Assembly: GCA_025917655.1 (NCBI GenBank)
Contig: CP084608.1
Coordinates: 1,550,001-1,614,000, forward strand
DNA: 64,000 bases
Source: Chlorella sorokiniana
Lineage: Eukaryota > Chlorophyta > Trebouxiophyceae > Chlorellales > Chlorellaceae
Reading direction: 5' to 3'
In this document: in pieces, positions 42,797 to 53,200 of the stretch
Layout: every line of letters starts with the position of its first letter
Position numbering within the stretch: the first letter of the stretch is position 1
Notes under the pieces: generated by a model
Database searches by the model: none
Seen by the model: the letters and a program-made list of their open reading frames with translations, nothing else
What the model was told of the DNA's origin: nothing
Position numbers and translations under genes: made by a program

Positions 42797-43915
42797 ATGG
42801 CAGTGCTCCCTCTCCTTGTCGGGTGGGCAGCCCTGTGGGCGTCTCTGCGCTTGCTGGCCGGCCTGGCCCCTGCTCTCCTACAGAAACGATTTCCAGATGC
42901 ACCTGTAAGCATAGAACTGGACTGGTGGCGCGTTACGCTGCGTACCGACGGCGTGGGAGTGACGGCAAAAGTTGCGGCGTGGTGCCCGGCGAGGGTGTGG
43001 CGCCGCTGGTTTGCAGTTGGGGCCGTGGTCGGCCTGGCGGCGTCCGCCGCCAGCGTGGCACTGCTGACGTCAGAGCTGTGGGCGCTGCTGCCCAGGGGAG
43101 GCGCGGCGGGGCCAGCGGGCGAGGTGCGGTCTGCGCCCGGCTGGCGCTGGCGCTGCCAGGCGTGACGCTGCCGCTGATCCACGCCGTGCCGCTGTGGCTG
43201 GCGCTGGCACTGTCTCTCGCGGTGCATGAGGTGAGGGTGGTTGCCTCCTTGCCTTCTTGTGTGCATGGGATGGGCTGAGCACAGGCGAGCGCAGTGGAGG
43301 CAACCAGCAGGTGCCAGCGGGCAACGCGGCACAGCACCGCTTGGCGAGCGCCAATCGCATGGGTGGGCAGCCAGGGTCAGCCCGTGTGTGCGTCGCCGCC
43401 CTGCCTGCAGGCTGGCCACGCACTGGCCGCTGCAGCGGAGGGCGTGCACGTCACCGCCGCCGGCTTCTCCGTCGCGCTGCTGCTGCCCGCCGCTCACGTG
43501 GAGCTGGACGGCGGCGACCTCGCGGCGCTGGGCGGCGGCGCGCTGCTGCGGGTGGCCGCAGCGGGCGCCTGGCACAACGTGGCGACGGGGCTGGCGGCAT
43601 GGGCACCGCTGGCGCTCGGGCGCCGCCCCGCTTGTTCCTGGGCTACACCCTGTCGCTCTCTTTTGCGCTGGCCCTCCTCAACATGGCTCCTGTGCACTGG
43701 CTGGATGGGCAGGCGGCGCTGAGGCGGCGCTGCTGCGGCGGGGCCGGCCGCGGAGAGAGCTGCCGGAGCGGGGCGACGACGGCGAGGGGCATCCCACGAC
43801 CCCCACGGGCGGCAGCGGGGACGGCGCGGCGGCGACCGCACTGCGCTGGGTGCTGCATGCGGGCACGGCGCTGTATGCTGCGGTGCTGCTGCTGCACCTG
43901 GCACGCGGGCGTTGA
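42797..43915 (+). CDS. Site-2 protease (M50 intramembrane metalloprotease), compact form
   Basis: Intramembrane zinc protease of the MBTPS2/S2P family, which releases membrane-bound transcription factors. The start MAVLPLLVGWAALWASLRLL (42797) is hydrophobic. Then come ASAASVALLTSELWALLP, LPLIHAVPLWLALALSLA and VHE at the end of one exon, joined to AGHALAAAAEGV (exon from about 43411), giving the zinc motif HEAGH. GAWHNVATGL matches the S2P WHN element, and LLNMAPVHWLDGQAAL is the NxxPxxxLDG zinc/aspartate motif. The C-terminus has one more membrane helix (TALYAAVLLLHLARGR), stop at 43915. Only about 45 residues separate WHN from LDG, so the PDZ and Cys-rich central region of animal S2P is absent. 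One-base frame shifts occur near 43128, 43626 and 43710. Localisation (Golgi or plastid) cannot be told. Confidence 0.85.
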
Positions 43916-44274
43916 GGCTCAGCGGCAGGCGCCCAGGATGTACTGGATGTGCTTACAGCACACACGCGCCTGCACTGTAGCGTGCGCACGCAAAAGAGGC
44001 AGCCAGCTGAAAAGGTGCCGCTTTTTCACGAGGCCAGTCAATGGTACAGAGCGGGAGGCCAGGCTACTAAGAGATGCGCAGGCGAGTGAGCCATGCACTG
44101 GCGTGGGAGGAAAGGACCCATCACCAGCTGGGTCTGCTTTGCAGCAGGGGTGGCCAATGCAACAGGGGGAGCAAGCACGTGGGCAGTTTGCAACCTGAAG
44201 ATAACTCGATGCGTGAAGCGCTCGACGTCCGCCCAGCAGCGCAAGGGGGATGAGTGGTGGGCGGGCAGAGCCCG
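43916..44274. other. Convergent 3' intergenic region
   Basis: 359 bases between the 3' ends of the site-2 protease gene (plus) and the MBD4-like gene (minus). No gene or repeat is recognised. Confidence 0.35.
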
Positions 44275-46757
44275 TCAGCTGGCCTCAACGGCGACTGGCA
44301 TGGTGCGGTGGCGGGAGAGTCCCGTGCCCAGGCCCCCTGTGGCCTCCAGCCAGTCGCGGTACCGCCGCAGGTCCTTGTCGTCCGGGGCCACATCCCGCCA
44401 GGCGCCGCGGCAAAACATGCGGTACGCATCAGCGCCGTACTTGCCGATGCCATACAGCTCGGTTGGGTCCCGCCACTGCACTTGAGTCAACCGATGGGGC
44501 AAGGGTTGCGGGTGAGGAGCTGTGCTGGCACAAATGGCCACGGTGCTACGAGTGGGCAGCGATGGTGGGGCAGGCCCCTGCATGCAGCTTTCGCAGGGGC
44601 ATGCTGGCCGGCTGCCACCCAACCATCCACAGGCCCCCACCTGCTTGTACAGGTACTCCTGGGACAGCTGCTGGATGGCCAGCGCGCGCTTGCGGAACAG
44701 GCCCAGCGGCGTGATCAGCGCCTGGGGAAGCGGTGTGGGGGCAGTGACGCCGCCTGCCTCAGCGGCACAGATGGTCATGCAACCGCACCCGAAGAGCGGG
44801 CCGAGCAGGTCTGCCGTGAACCCCTGCCAGGCTTTAGCCCCCACCTGGATGCGCTGCACGTCGGCGGCGATGGTGGCGGCGGGGGTGGGGCACAGCGAGA
44901 ACAGGTCCCAAATGACGCGCCGCACCTGGGGGGGACGCAGGGACGGGGTTGAGGGCTCAGGGGGTGGGGGTGGGGGCAAGCCCTCAGCAAGCCAGCCAAC
45001 GACAACCAACCCACTCTGGAAACGGCGCCTTGGGGTCGTTGCTGCCTCTCAAACTGAGCCCTCCTCCCTCCCTTTCCAAATGCGCGCACACACGCACGCA
45101 CCTGCGTGCCCGAGGTCTTGTTCAGCAGCATGCAGGCCACCAACAGCTTCCACGGGTCGTCGTACAGCTCCTCCTCTGCGGTACAGTAGTAGGGGTTGGC
45201 CGCAGGGCGGTGCGGGACAGCGCTAACTCGCCACAATATGGGGCAGGCGGCTGCGCCGCAAGGTGCAGAGTCCTCAGCTTGCTGCTCTGCTGCGCTGCCA
45301 TGCCCAGGCAAGCAGAGCACGCAGCGCTGCTGAGCTCACCCAGCAGGCCGTACGGCGACACCGGAGGCTCCCACAGGCACAGCCGCGGGTCGGGCTCCTC
45401 CGCTGCTGCAGCTGCCGCCGCCGCAGCCGGTCCAGGCGCCGCATTGGGGCTGTTGGGTGCTGAGCCGCCCCTGTGGCGCTTGCCTGCCCCAGACGCGGCC
45501 AGCGGGTGTGGCGCGCCGCCCGCCTGCCTCTCCTGGTGGCGGCGCTGCAGGCCAGGGGGCGACCGCGCGTTGGTGAGGCGCTTGATGCCTTGAAAAATGC
45601 AGTTGCTAGATGGGATGGATGCCGCAGCGCAAAGACAGCTCTGAAGGCATGCCCCTTCACACTGCCTTTGTCCAACTTCCAGTGCCTCCCTACCCCCACC
45701 TGCATGTTCTCCTGCAGCTGGGCCATGAAGGCAGCGCTGGTGGGGCTGGCGCCCGCTGCCGCCGCGCGTGTTCCAGCGCTGCAGCCGCGCGCGCGCTTGC
45801 GGGGGCTGATCAGGTCCACATCCATGCCCTCCTCGCCCTGCACCGGGCTGCCCCCGCATGCTCAGCCTGCTGCTGCTGGGCCTGCACCTGCGGCTGCTGC
45901 GGGACGGGCGAGGGCGGCGCCACACGACGGAACCGGCGGCCGCTGCGCCTGCTGCGACGCAGGCGGACGCTTGACCTGCCCCACCGCCTGCTCGGCCGCC
46001 TCTTCTGCGGCCTCGTGGGCTGCCGCGGCGCCAGAGCCCGCATCCTGCGCTGCCTCCTGCGCCCCTGCCGCCTCCTCAGCCTGCTGGCCCCCTCTGGCGC
46101 AGCGACAGCGAAAGAGCGCAGGCGCTTGGCTGGGCGGCGTGTTGAGGGGGAGGGGTCGGAGGAGGCGCCGCGCTTGGCGGCTGCCGCGGCGGCTGCTGCT
46201 GGCACCGCCCCCTGCTGCTGCTGCAGGCTGCTGACCAGCTGCGGGTCGGCTTTGAGATACTTGGCTGGCCGATCGTTCCTGCCATCCTCTGCTGCACGCT
46301 TCACCTGCTGCTGCTGCGCAGGCACGCCAGCACCCGCCCCCGCCTCCTGCGCTGAGTCGCTGGATCTGGCGGCGGTTGAGTCCGAGTCGGCGGCGGTCCC
46401 AGGCTGCGGCGCCGTGTCCCCAGAGTCGGCATGCAAGCTTGCCAGCTGGCGACGCAGGGTGTGCAGCAGCGGCTCTGCAGGCCCCGCTGGCTCCGCCTTC
46501 CGCCGCCGCTTGCCCTTGACGCCGCGAGCCACTGCGGGCGCTGCCGCCGCTCCCGAGACCCCGGCCCCGGTGGGGGAGCCCCGAGGCTTGAAGTCTGGGT
46601 TGCGGCAGCGGCGGCAGCCGCCCTTGGCGTACCGGCAGCGGCTGCAACCCAGGGTGCGCTGCGATTCGAGGATAGCTGCTGCAACGGCACCCATGAGCGG
46701 CAGCGCTGCCGACCTGGGCGCCGGCGGCGGGGCGTGCCCCTCGACTGCTGGCTGCAT
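44275..46757 (-). CDS. MBD4-like HhH-GPD DNA glycosylase with N-terminal CxxC-type motif
   Basis: Base-excision-repair glycosylase expected to remove T or U from G mismatches. The start at 46757 leads within 60 residues to GCSRCRYAKGGCRRCRNPDF, cysteines C38, C41, C48 and C51 (CxxC-x6-CxxC), a zinc-finger-like motif rather than a methyl-CpG-binding domain. A disordered Ala/Gln/Ser-rich linker follows with basic patches (KGKRRRK; SPRKRARG), probably nuclear signals. The catalytic domain is in the 3' exons: NPYYCTAEEELYDDPWKLLV, ACMLLNKTSGTQ, RRVIWDLFSLCPTPA, ALITPLGLFRKRALAIQQLS, QEYLYKQ, then ELYGIGKYGADAYRMFCRG (helix-hairpin-helix) and WRDVAPDDKDLRRYRDWL, where PDDKDL holds the catalytic Asp in the same context as human MBD4 D560. 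Stop at 44275. Frame changes occur in the linker around 46.1 kb and 45.85 kb. Divergent from BRM. Confidence 0.85.
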
Positions 46758-47283
46758 GGGCCCCGCCAGTATGGCGAGATCGAGAAGGGCAATGCTGCAC
46801 TGCTGCCGGGGCCACCGGGCTTGTTACCAGCCGGCTTCTGATCAGGTAGCAGCAACAGTTGAGCCACCGGGTTGCTTCTGCGCGTAATCCCAAACAGTTT
46901 CAGTGGCTATGTCAAAGAATTTCCACGAGTTGAGGCCCCGGGACGGCTAAGTTGTCACCCGCCCCTCTGAGCTGGCACAGCATTTGTGAAGCTTTGCGCG
47001 CTTTCGACGTTTTGAACGCACCAGCTGCAGCTGGCAACTGCTGGGAGCGTTTAAGCTCCTGGCTACAGAGGTTCGTAAGCCCCGAGCCGCTCTCATCGGT
47101 CCTTGTCGGCCGCCTGCTTGCCCTTGGCAACGCCAAACCATAATCCGGCGACGTTGACAATCTTAGACGGTCCTGTAGCATCTTCACTGAACTGATTGTG
47201 TTTGGCTGTCGACTTGTGCGCCTAGCGACCCGTAGCAGGGCGGCGCAAGGCGCCAGATCGCGAGCAGCCGGCTGAGTCAGGCG
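46758..47283. promoter_or_regulatory. Bidirectional promoter region between MBD4-like and BRM
   Basis: 526 bases separating divergent start codons at 46757 (minus) and 47284 (plus). It is less GC-rich than the flanks. I found no TATA box or known element. Confidence 0.45.
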
Positions 47284-50200
47284 ATGCAGCCGGCGCAGGA
47301 CGGAAGGGTAAGGAAGGAGGAGGCCGTCGTCTGCAGGCGGCGGCGGCAGCGGGCGCTGCCCGTTGGGAAGTAGCACTGCCTCATTGCTGCCTGGTGAATT
47401 ACCAAGTAATCAAGCCCCAAGCTGAATGCGTCTTCACTCCACGCGTTTCTTGCTGGGTTGGCACGCAGGGCGCCTCGCCGGCTGCGCCGCCGTCGCAGGC
47501 TGCGCCTGCCTCCGGCCTGGGCTTCTCGCCTGCGCAGTTTGTCACGCTGCGCGCCCAGATCCTGGCCTTCAAGAACCTGAAGGGCCCCAACCAGGGCCGC
47601 CAGCTGACCCCCAAGGAGCTCGCAGACTGCAAGCCGCTGCCGCTGCTGCCGGCCGGGTCGGCGACGCCGGCGCCTCAGCCGCCGCCGCAGGCCTGGCCCC
47701 CCGGCCTCACTGCCCATGCCCGGCACGGCGGGGGCGGCAGCGGCGCCAGGCAGCATGGCGATGGCCGCGCCCGCCCCGCGCCCAGCCGCCCTCACGCCTG
47801 CAGCGCTCGCCGCGCAGCAGCAGGCCGCGTCGGCGCAGCAGCAGCGCATCGCCGCCACCACGGGGCCCAGCAGCAGCGGCAAGGCCAGCAGCAGGCGCAG
47901 GGTCAGGCGGCGGCGGCGGCGCAGCAGCAGCAGGCAGCTGGGGGCAGCAGCAGGCTGCCGCGGCAGCGAGCCGCGCGCCGCGTCAGCAGTCGGCGCGGCA
48001 CAGCGGGCAGGGCCCCATCTACACGCTGGCGGCGGCGCCCAAGGGCGGCGTGTTCACCGCGCCCGCCCCGCAGAGCGGCTTCCTGCGCCCGCACCAGCTG
48101 CGGTACGATCTGTCGGGGTTGGTGCAGTACGAGTACGGCCGTATGCTGCAGCGGCGCCGCGCCGCCATGCAGGCAGAGGTGGATGCCTCGCTCAAGGGGC
48201 CCGCCTCCGCTGAGGCCGGCACCGGCTTCCGCTTCCGCTCGCACCAGGTGCTGCTGGCCGCCGGGAAGGCACTGTGTTGGGGGCTCTGGCCCACCTGGCC
48301 CTCCCTGTTGCGGCTTGTGGTAGTGCTGCGACTGCGTGCATGGCTGCAGAGCGCTGCCGCTTGTGGCTGGCAAGGGCACACCGCTGTCAGCCTGGTCGCC
48401 AGCCCATCACCCCTCCCCCTCCCCCAATAAACAAACCACAGATGCCCATCGGGCGTGCCACCCTGGAGCTGCTGCGCATGCGCCTCACCGAGCGCCAGGC
48501 TGCAGTGCGGCGGGGCGTGCTGGCGGAGCAGGACGAGGTGCTGAGCATGCCGGAGCGGCGCTACAAGAACATGCTGCGCAGCCACCGCAGCCACCGCATC
48601 GACCTTGCTCGCAAGGTGCGCGGGGCGGGGCTGGGGAACGGCGATTGTTGTGCGGGTGTGGTGGGCGGTGTGATGGCAGTCGAGCGTGGGCGGGGCGGGC
48701 ACGGCTCCCGCCTGCATGCAGCGCTGGAAGCGTCGGGCGGGGTGAGCGCTTCCCTTGAGGAGGCTCCAGGGAAGGCGCGCAGGAGGGCCTCACACCTGCT
48801 GGTCCTCGGGGCAACCGCGGCTTCCGCCGCCGCCGCGCCCTTCGGGCCTCGCTTGACCGTTTCCCCGCCCCCTTTGCGCCCTACAGGAGATTGCGCACAA
48901 GGCGGAGGTTGGGGCTGCACGGGCCAAGGACGCCAGCACCCACCGCAAGGAGTTCATTGCGGAGCGGTGCAACGCGGCGCGGGACGCGCGCGCGCTGCGC
49001 AACCGGGGTGCGCGTGGGCGCTGGCCTGCGGTGTTGGGCGCTGGCCTGCGGTGTTGGGCGCTGCAGCGCTTGCTGGCCCTGCCCCTGTTGCGAGCTGCCC
49101 TGTGCTGCCATCTCAGCCGTCGCTTGCAGGTCCCGGGCCTGGTGTTTGGCCTCACCGCCAGCATGAGCCAGCCCTGCATGACCCCCGAGCCTTATCCCTG
49201 CCCGCCCCCAGGTGTGCTGCGGCTGCATGAGCGCCTGGTGCGAGAGCGCAACAAGGCCAAGGACGACGACCGCCAGATGCGACTGGAGGCGCTCAAGGTG
49301 TGTGCGGGGGTGCGGAGGAGGGGGCTGCCAGGCCCGGCTGCTGCGTTGCGCAGGATGCTGAAGAGGAGGTGTGCAGGCCCAGGTCCCACCCGCGCTCTGT
49401 GTGCCCCCTCATCTCCTGTGCCCTGCCTCCCCTCCCCCACCCCCGAGAGCAGGCCCACGACTTTGAGGCATACCAGGAGATGCTGCGGGCGCAGGCGGGC
49501 GCCAGCGGCGCCCGCTGCCGGGGAGCGCTACGAGCAGATCTCCAAGTTCCTGCAGGGTGGGCTGGGGGGCACGGCTGCGCACCAGTAAAAATGTAGTGAA
49601 TACATTAGATGGGTCTGGGGCTGGGCACGGGTGCAAGGACAGCAAACCTTCTTGCAGCGTGTCGCTGGACGAGCAGCCGCCCGGCTCCCATGCTCTTCTC
49701 TCTGTGCTGAGCCTGCCTTGCCGCCTCTGCGCGTGCCGCCGCTGGCCGCATGCTGCAGACACGGAGGAGTACCTGCACCGCCTGGCCTCCAAGATTTCAA
49801 ACGTCAAGCGCTCGGCCGAGGCCTCCAAGCGCGGCAGCGGGCGGCGGACGAGGCGCGCGCGCAGGTGAAAGAGCGGGCGGTGTGGTGGGGAGGGGAGCGG
49901 GGGCTGGCATGGCGACAGCGCTAGCAGCGGGTCGTGGCTGGGAACCGTGGCTGCTTGATGTGCTCGCGCTGCGCGCTTTTTGCGGACTGTCGACCCGTCC
50001 CCCCAAGAAACACACACACACCAAACAACTGCGCGCAGGGCCTGAGCGAGGAGGAGGTTCAGGCGGCGGCGCACGCGGCTGAGGAGGAGGCGTTGCTGGC
50101 CAGCGACACCCGCCGCGCGTCTGCGGGGCTCATGGACGCGCAGAGCCGCTACTACGCCTGGCGCACAGGTGGGGGAGGGAAGGGTTGCGGTGGGGGCAGG

Positions 50201-53200
50201 GAGGGCGGTTGGGCCGAGGCTTCGCGAAGCAAGGGACCAGCGCGCTGCTGGGAACTGCAGTGCCGCCAGTGGCCAACGGCAGTTCTCTCTCTCTCCCTGG
50301 CATGCACCCCCCCACACACACACCTCCCGCTGCCTGGCCCCTCCCCCACAGCAACACGGAGGAGGTGGTGGACCAGCCCAAGCTGCTGCGCCCCCGGGCA
50401 ACGCGCAGCTGCGCGAGTACCAGATTGTGGGCCTGCAGTGGATGGTCAGCCTGTACAACAACCACCTCAACGGCCTGCTGGCAGACGAGATGGGGCTGGG
50501 CAAGACGGTGCAGGTGGGCGCCGGGGGCGGGGTCCTGGGCTGCGGCAGCTGGGAAGGGCGGTTCAGGCGAGGATAAGGGATGGGCTACGGGGCGACAGCA
50601 GTGCGGCGCAAGTGGCGAGTTTGGTGCGCGCGCTCTGTGGAGCTGCAAGGCGTCGGTGCGTTGGTGTGTGTGTGCAGGTGATGAGCCTCATCGCCTACTT
50701 GATGGAGAAGAAGCAAAACTACGGGCCCCACCTCATCATCGTGCCTAACGCTGGTGGGCGCTTGCGTGGCTGCTGGCGCTGGGCGCGCCCCGGGCGTGTG
50801 CTTGCATGTGTTTGGCTGGCAGCGAGCACCGTCAGTACCATGGGGAGCGCGCTGTGGGTGTCGCGCACCTGTCCATACCCCCCCCGCCCCACCCCCAGTG
50901 ATTGTGAACTGGAAGAGCGAGCTGACGCAGTGGCTGCCCGCCGCACGCTGCGTGTACTACGTCGGCAACAAGGTGGGGAGGCTGGGCGCGCTGCTTGGCT
51001 TGCTTTGCATTGGGGGGCTTGGGGGCCATCCTTCCCAGCTTCTACCGCAGCTCCTGGCATCCCTGTGGGAGATTGCCAACTTGCCCCCTTCCCCCACCCC
51101 TCCATGCACGCAGGACGAGCGTGCTCGCAAGTATGCGCAGGAGGTGCAGTCCCTGCAGTTCAACATCCTGGTCACCACATACGAGTTCATCATGCGCGAC
51201 CGCACCCGCCTGTCCAAGGTGGGCGTGAGGGGCCCTATGCCCCTGCCTGCCGCCTCCCGCGCCCTTTGCATGCGGATTCATGGACGCTCGCGCCTGCAGC
51301 GGGGCCGCCCTGGGGGTGCTGGAACCGGGCAGCGTGCAGCAGCGCAGCTGGCGGCAGCCCTGCCAGCTGAGCCCTGCTGTGGGAGTGCCACCGAGTCCCG
51401 ACCCGCCGCACGGTACTGCAGGTCGAGTGGCAGTACATCATCATTGACGAGGCGCAGCGCATGAAGGACCGCCAGTCCAAGCTCGCGCGGGACCTGGACA
51501 AGTTCAAGGGTGGGGCCGGCTGCCGTGCTGGTCCGCTCCTTGCGTGGCCTGCGGCGCACCTCCCAGCTGCAGTGCACGGGCCATTTCAGCACGCGGAGCG
51601 GCGTGTGAAGCGTCGATGCAGCGCTCTTTGCTGCCCCCAACCTTGCACCCCCGCCCCCCTCCTGCCCCCCCCCCTCCCCCTCCCCTTGCAGCCAACCGGC
51701 GGCTGTTGCTGTCGGGCACCCCGCTGCAGAACGACCTGCAGGAGCTGTGGTCCCTGCTCAACCTGCTGCTGCCCGAGGTGTTTGACGACAAGAAGATGTT
51801 TGCCGAGTGGTTTGGCGAGGCCATCGCGTCCACGCAGGGCGGCGGCGGCGGCGAGGCCGACTGGCTGGAGGTGGAGAAGCGGGTGGTGGTCATCCACAGG
51901 TACCCGCTCCGCATCTCATACCAGTCCCGCCCACTCTTCAAGCCCTAGCACCCCGTGCCAACTCCTGCCCACTCCGTTGTCACTGCGGCTGACAGGGTTG
52001 CGTTGGCCTGTACCCCCCACACACACACCACCACCCCCTTCCGTGTGTGTGTGAGCACAGGCTGCACCAGATCCTGGAGCCCTTCATGCTGCGGCGCCAG
52101 GTGGAGGACGTGGAGAGCAAGCTGCCGCCCAAGGTGCCGGTGGTGGTCAAGGTGGCCATGAGCCCCTACCAGTCCACCATCTACTCCTGGATCAAGGCCT
52201 CGGGTGGGTGGCGGGCCCGGGAGGGGCAGGGGGCGTGTGTTGTGTGTGTGCGTGTGTGTGTGGGTGGGTGGGTGTGGTGGGTGGGGCGGCGGCGGGACGC
52301 GGGCTGTTGCGCTTGAAAGCAGGGCAAGCTGCTTCACTGTGAGCACGCAGCCAGCAGCTCTGCCCTGCTGCGCTTCTGTCCATGCCTGACCACGGCTGGT
52401 ATGTTTGCACGCTGCGCCGGTTTTCGCCGCAGGCACCATCCGCCTCAACCCCTCGGCCCCCTTCCTGGGCAAGTTCCGTCGCGAGTTCGCCTCGCTCAAC
52501 AACAAGTGCATGGAGCTGCGCAAGGTGGGGCGGCGGGTGCCAGCTGCTGCGCTGGCCACCTGCACGTGCGGCGCATGCCCACCAAGGCAGCCTACTCCTT
52601 GGTTGACTTGTCCCTGGTTATCTGGTCGTTTTTCGACTGTGGCTCATGCCCTTGCTTTGTTGCGCCCCCTCCCCCTCTTTCCCAGGTGTGCAACCACCCC
52701 ATGCTCAGCTACCCCCGGAAACCTGGGCGGTGGGCGATGCCATCGTGCGGCAGTGCGGCAAGATGCTGGTGCTGGACCGGTTTCTGGTGAAGATGAAGCT
52801 GAGCGGGCACAGGTGCGCTCGCAGCACGCCACGCTGTGCCAGTCTCCCCACCCCCTTCCCGCCCGTTCCAGGGCTTCACCGCAACCTGGCCGGGCCAGGA
52901 TGCCACACAGCTGTTGGTGCCGCTCCCTGCACCGCGCCTCCTCCCACAACCACCACCACCCCGCATGCGCGCCCCCTCAGGGTGCTGCTCTTCTCCACCA
53001 TGACCAAGCTGCTGGACCTGCTGGAGGTGTACCTGCGTTGGAGGCAGCTGCCTGAGGTACAGCAGCAGTACATCTTGTTGCCAGCACTGCAGGGCTGGAG
53101 GGGGCAGGCCGTGCTTGAAGCCATGCCAGGGCCAAAGGCCGGCCTCCTCCGCCTGGACAAGGCGTGCCACGGGTGCCTGCCTAGCGCGGCATCCGCCTGC

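Noticed and set aside
42484-43575. A 363-codon minus-strand open frame opposite the site-2 protease gene
   Set aside because: It is antisense to the protease exons and has low-complexity, Arg/His/Pro-rich composition typical of shadow frames in GC-rich DNA.
50548-51370. Long open frames running through BRM introns
   Set aside because: The intervening parts have donor and acceptor sites (GTGGG... CAG) and no helicase similarity; removing them joins consecutive SNF2 motifs.
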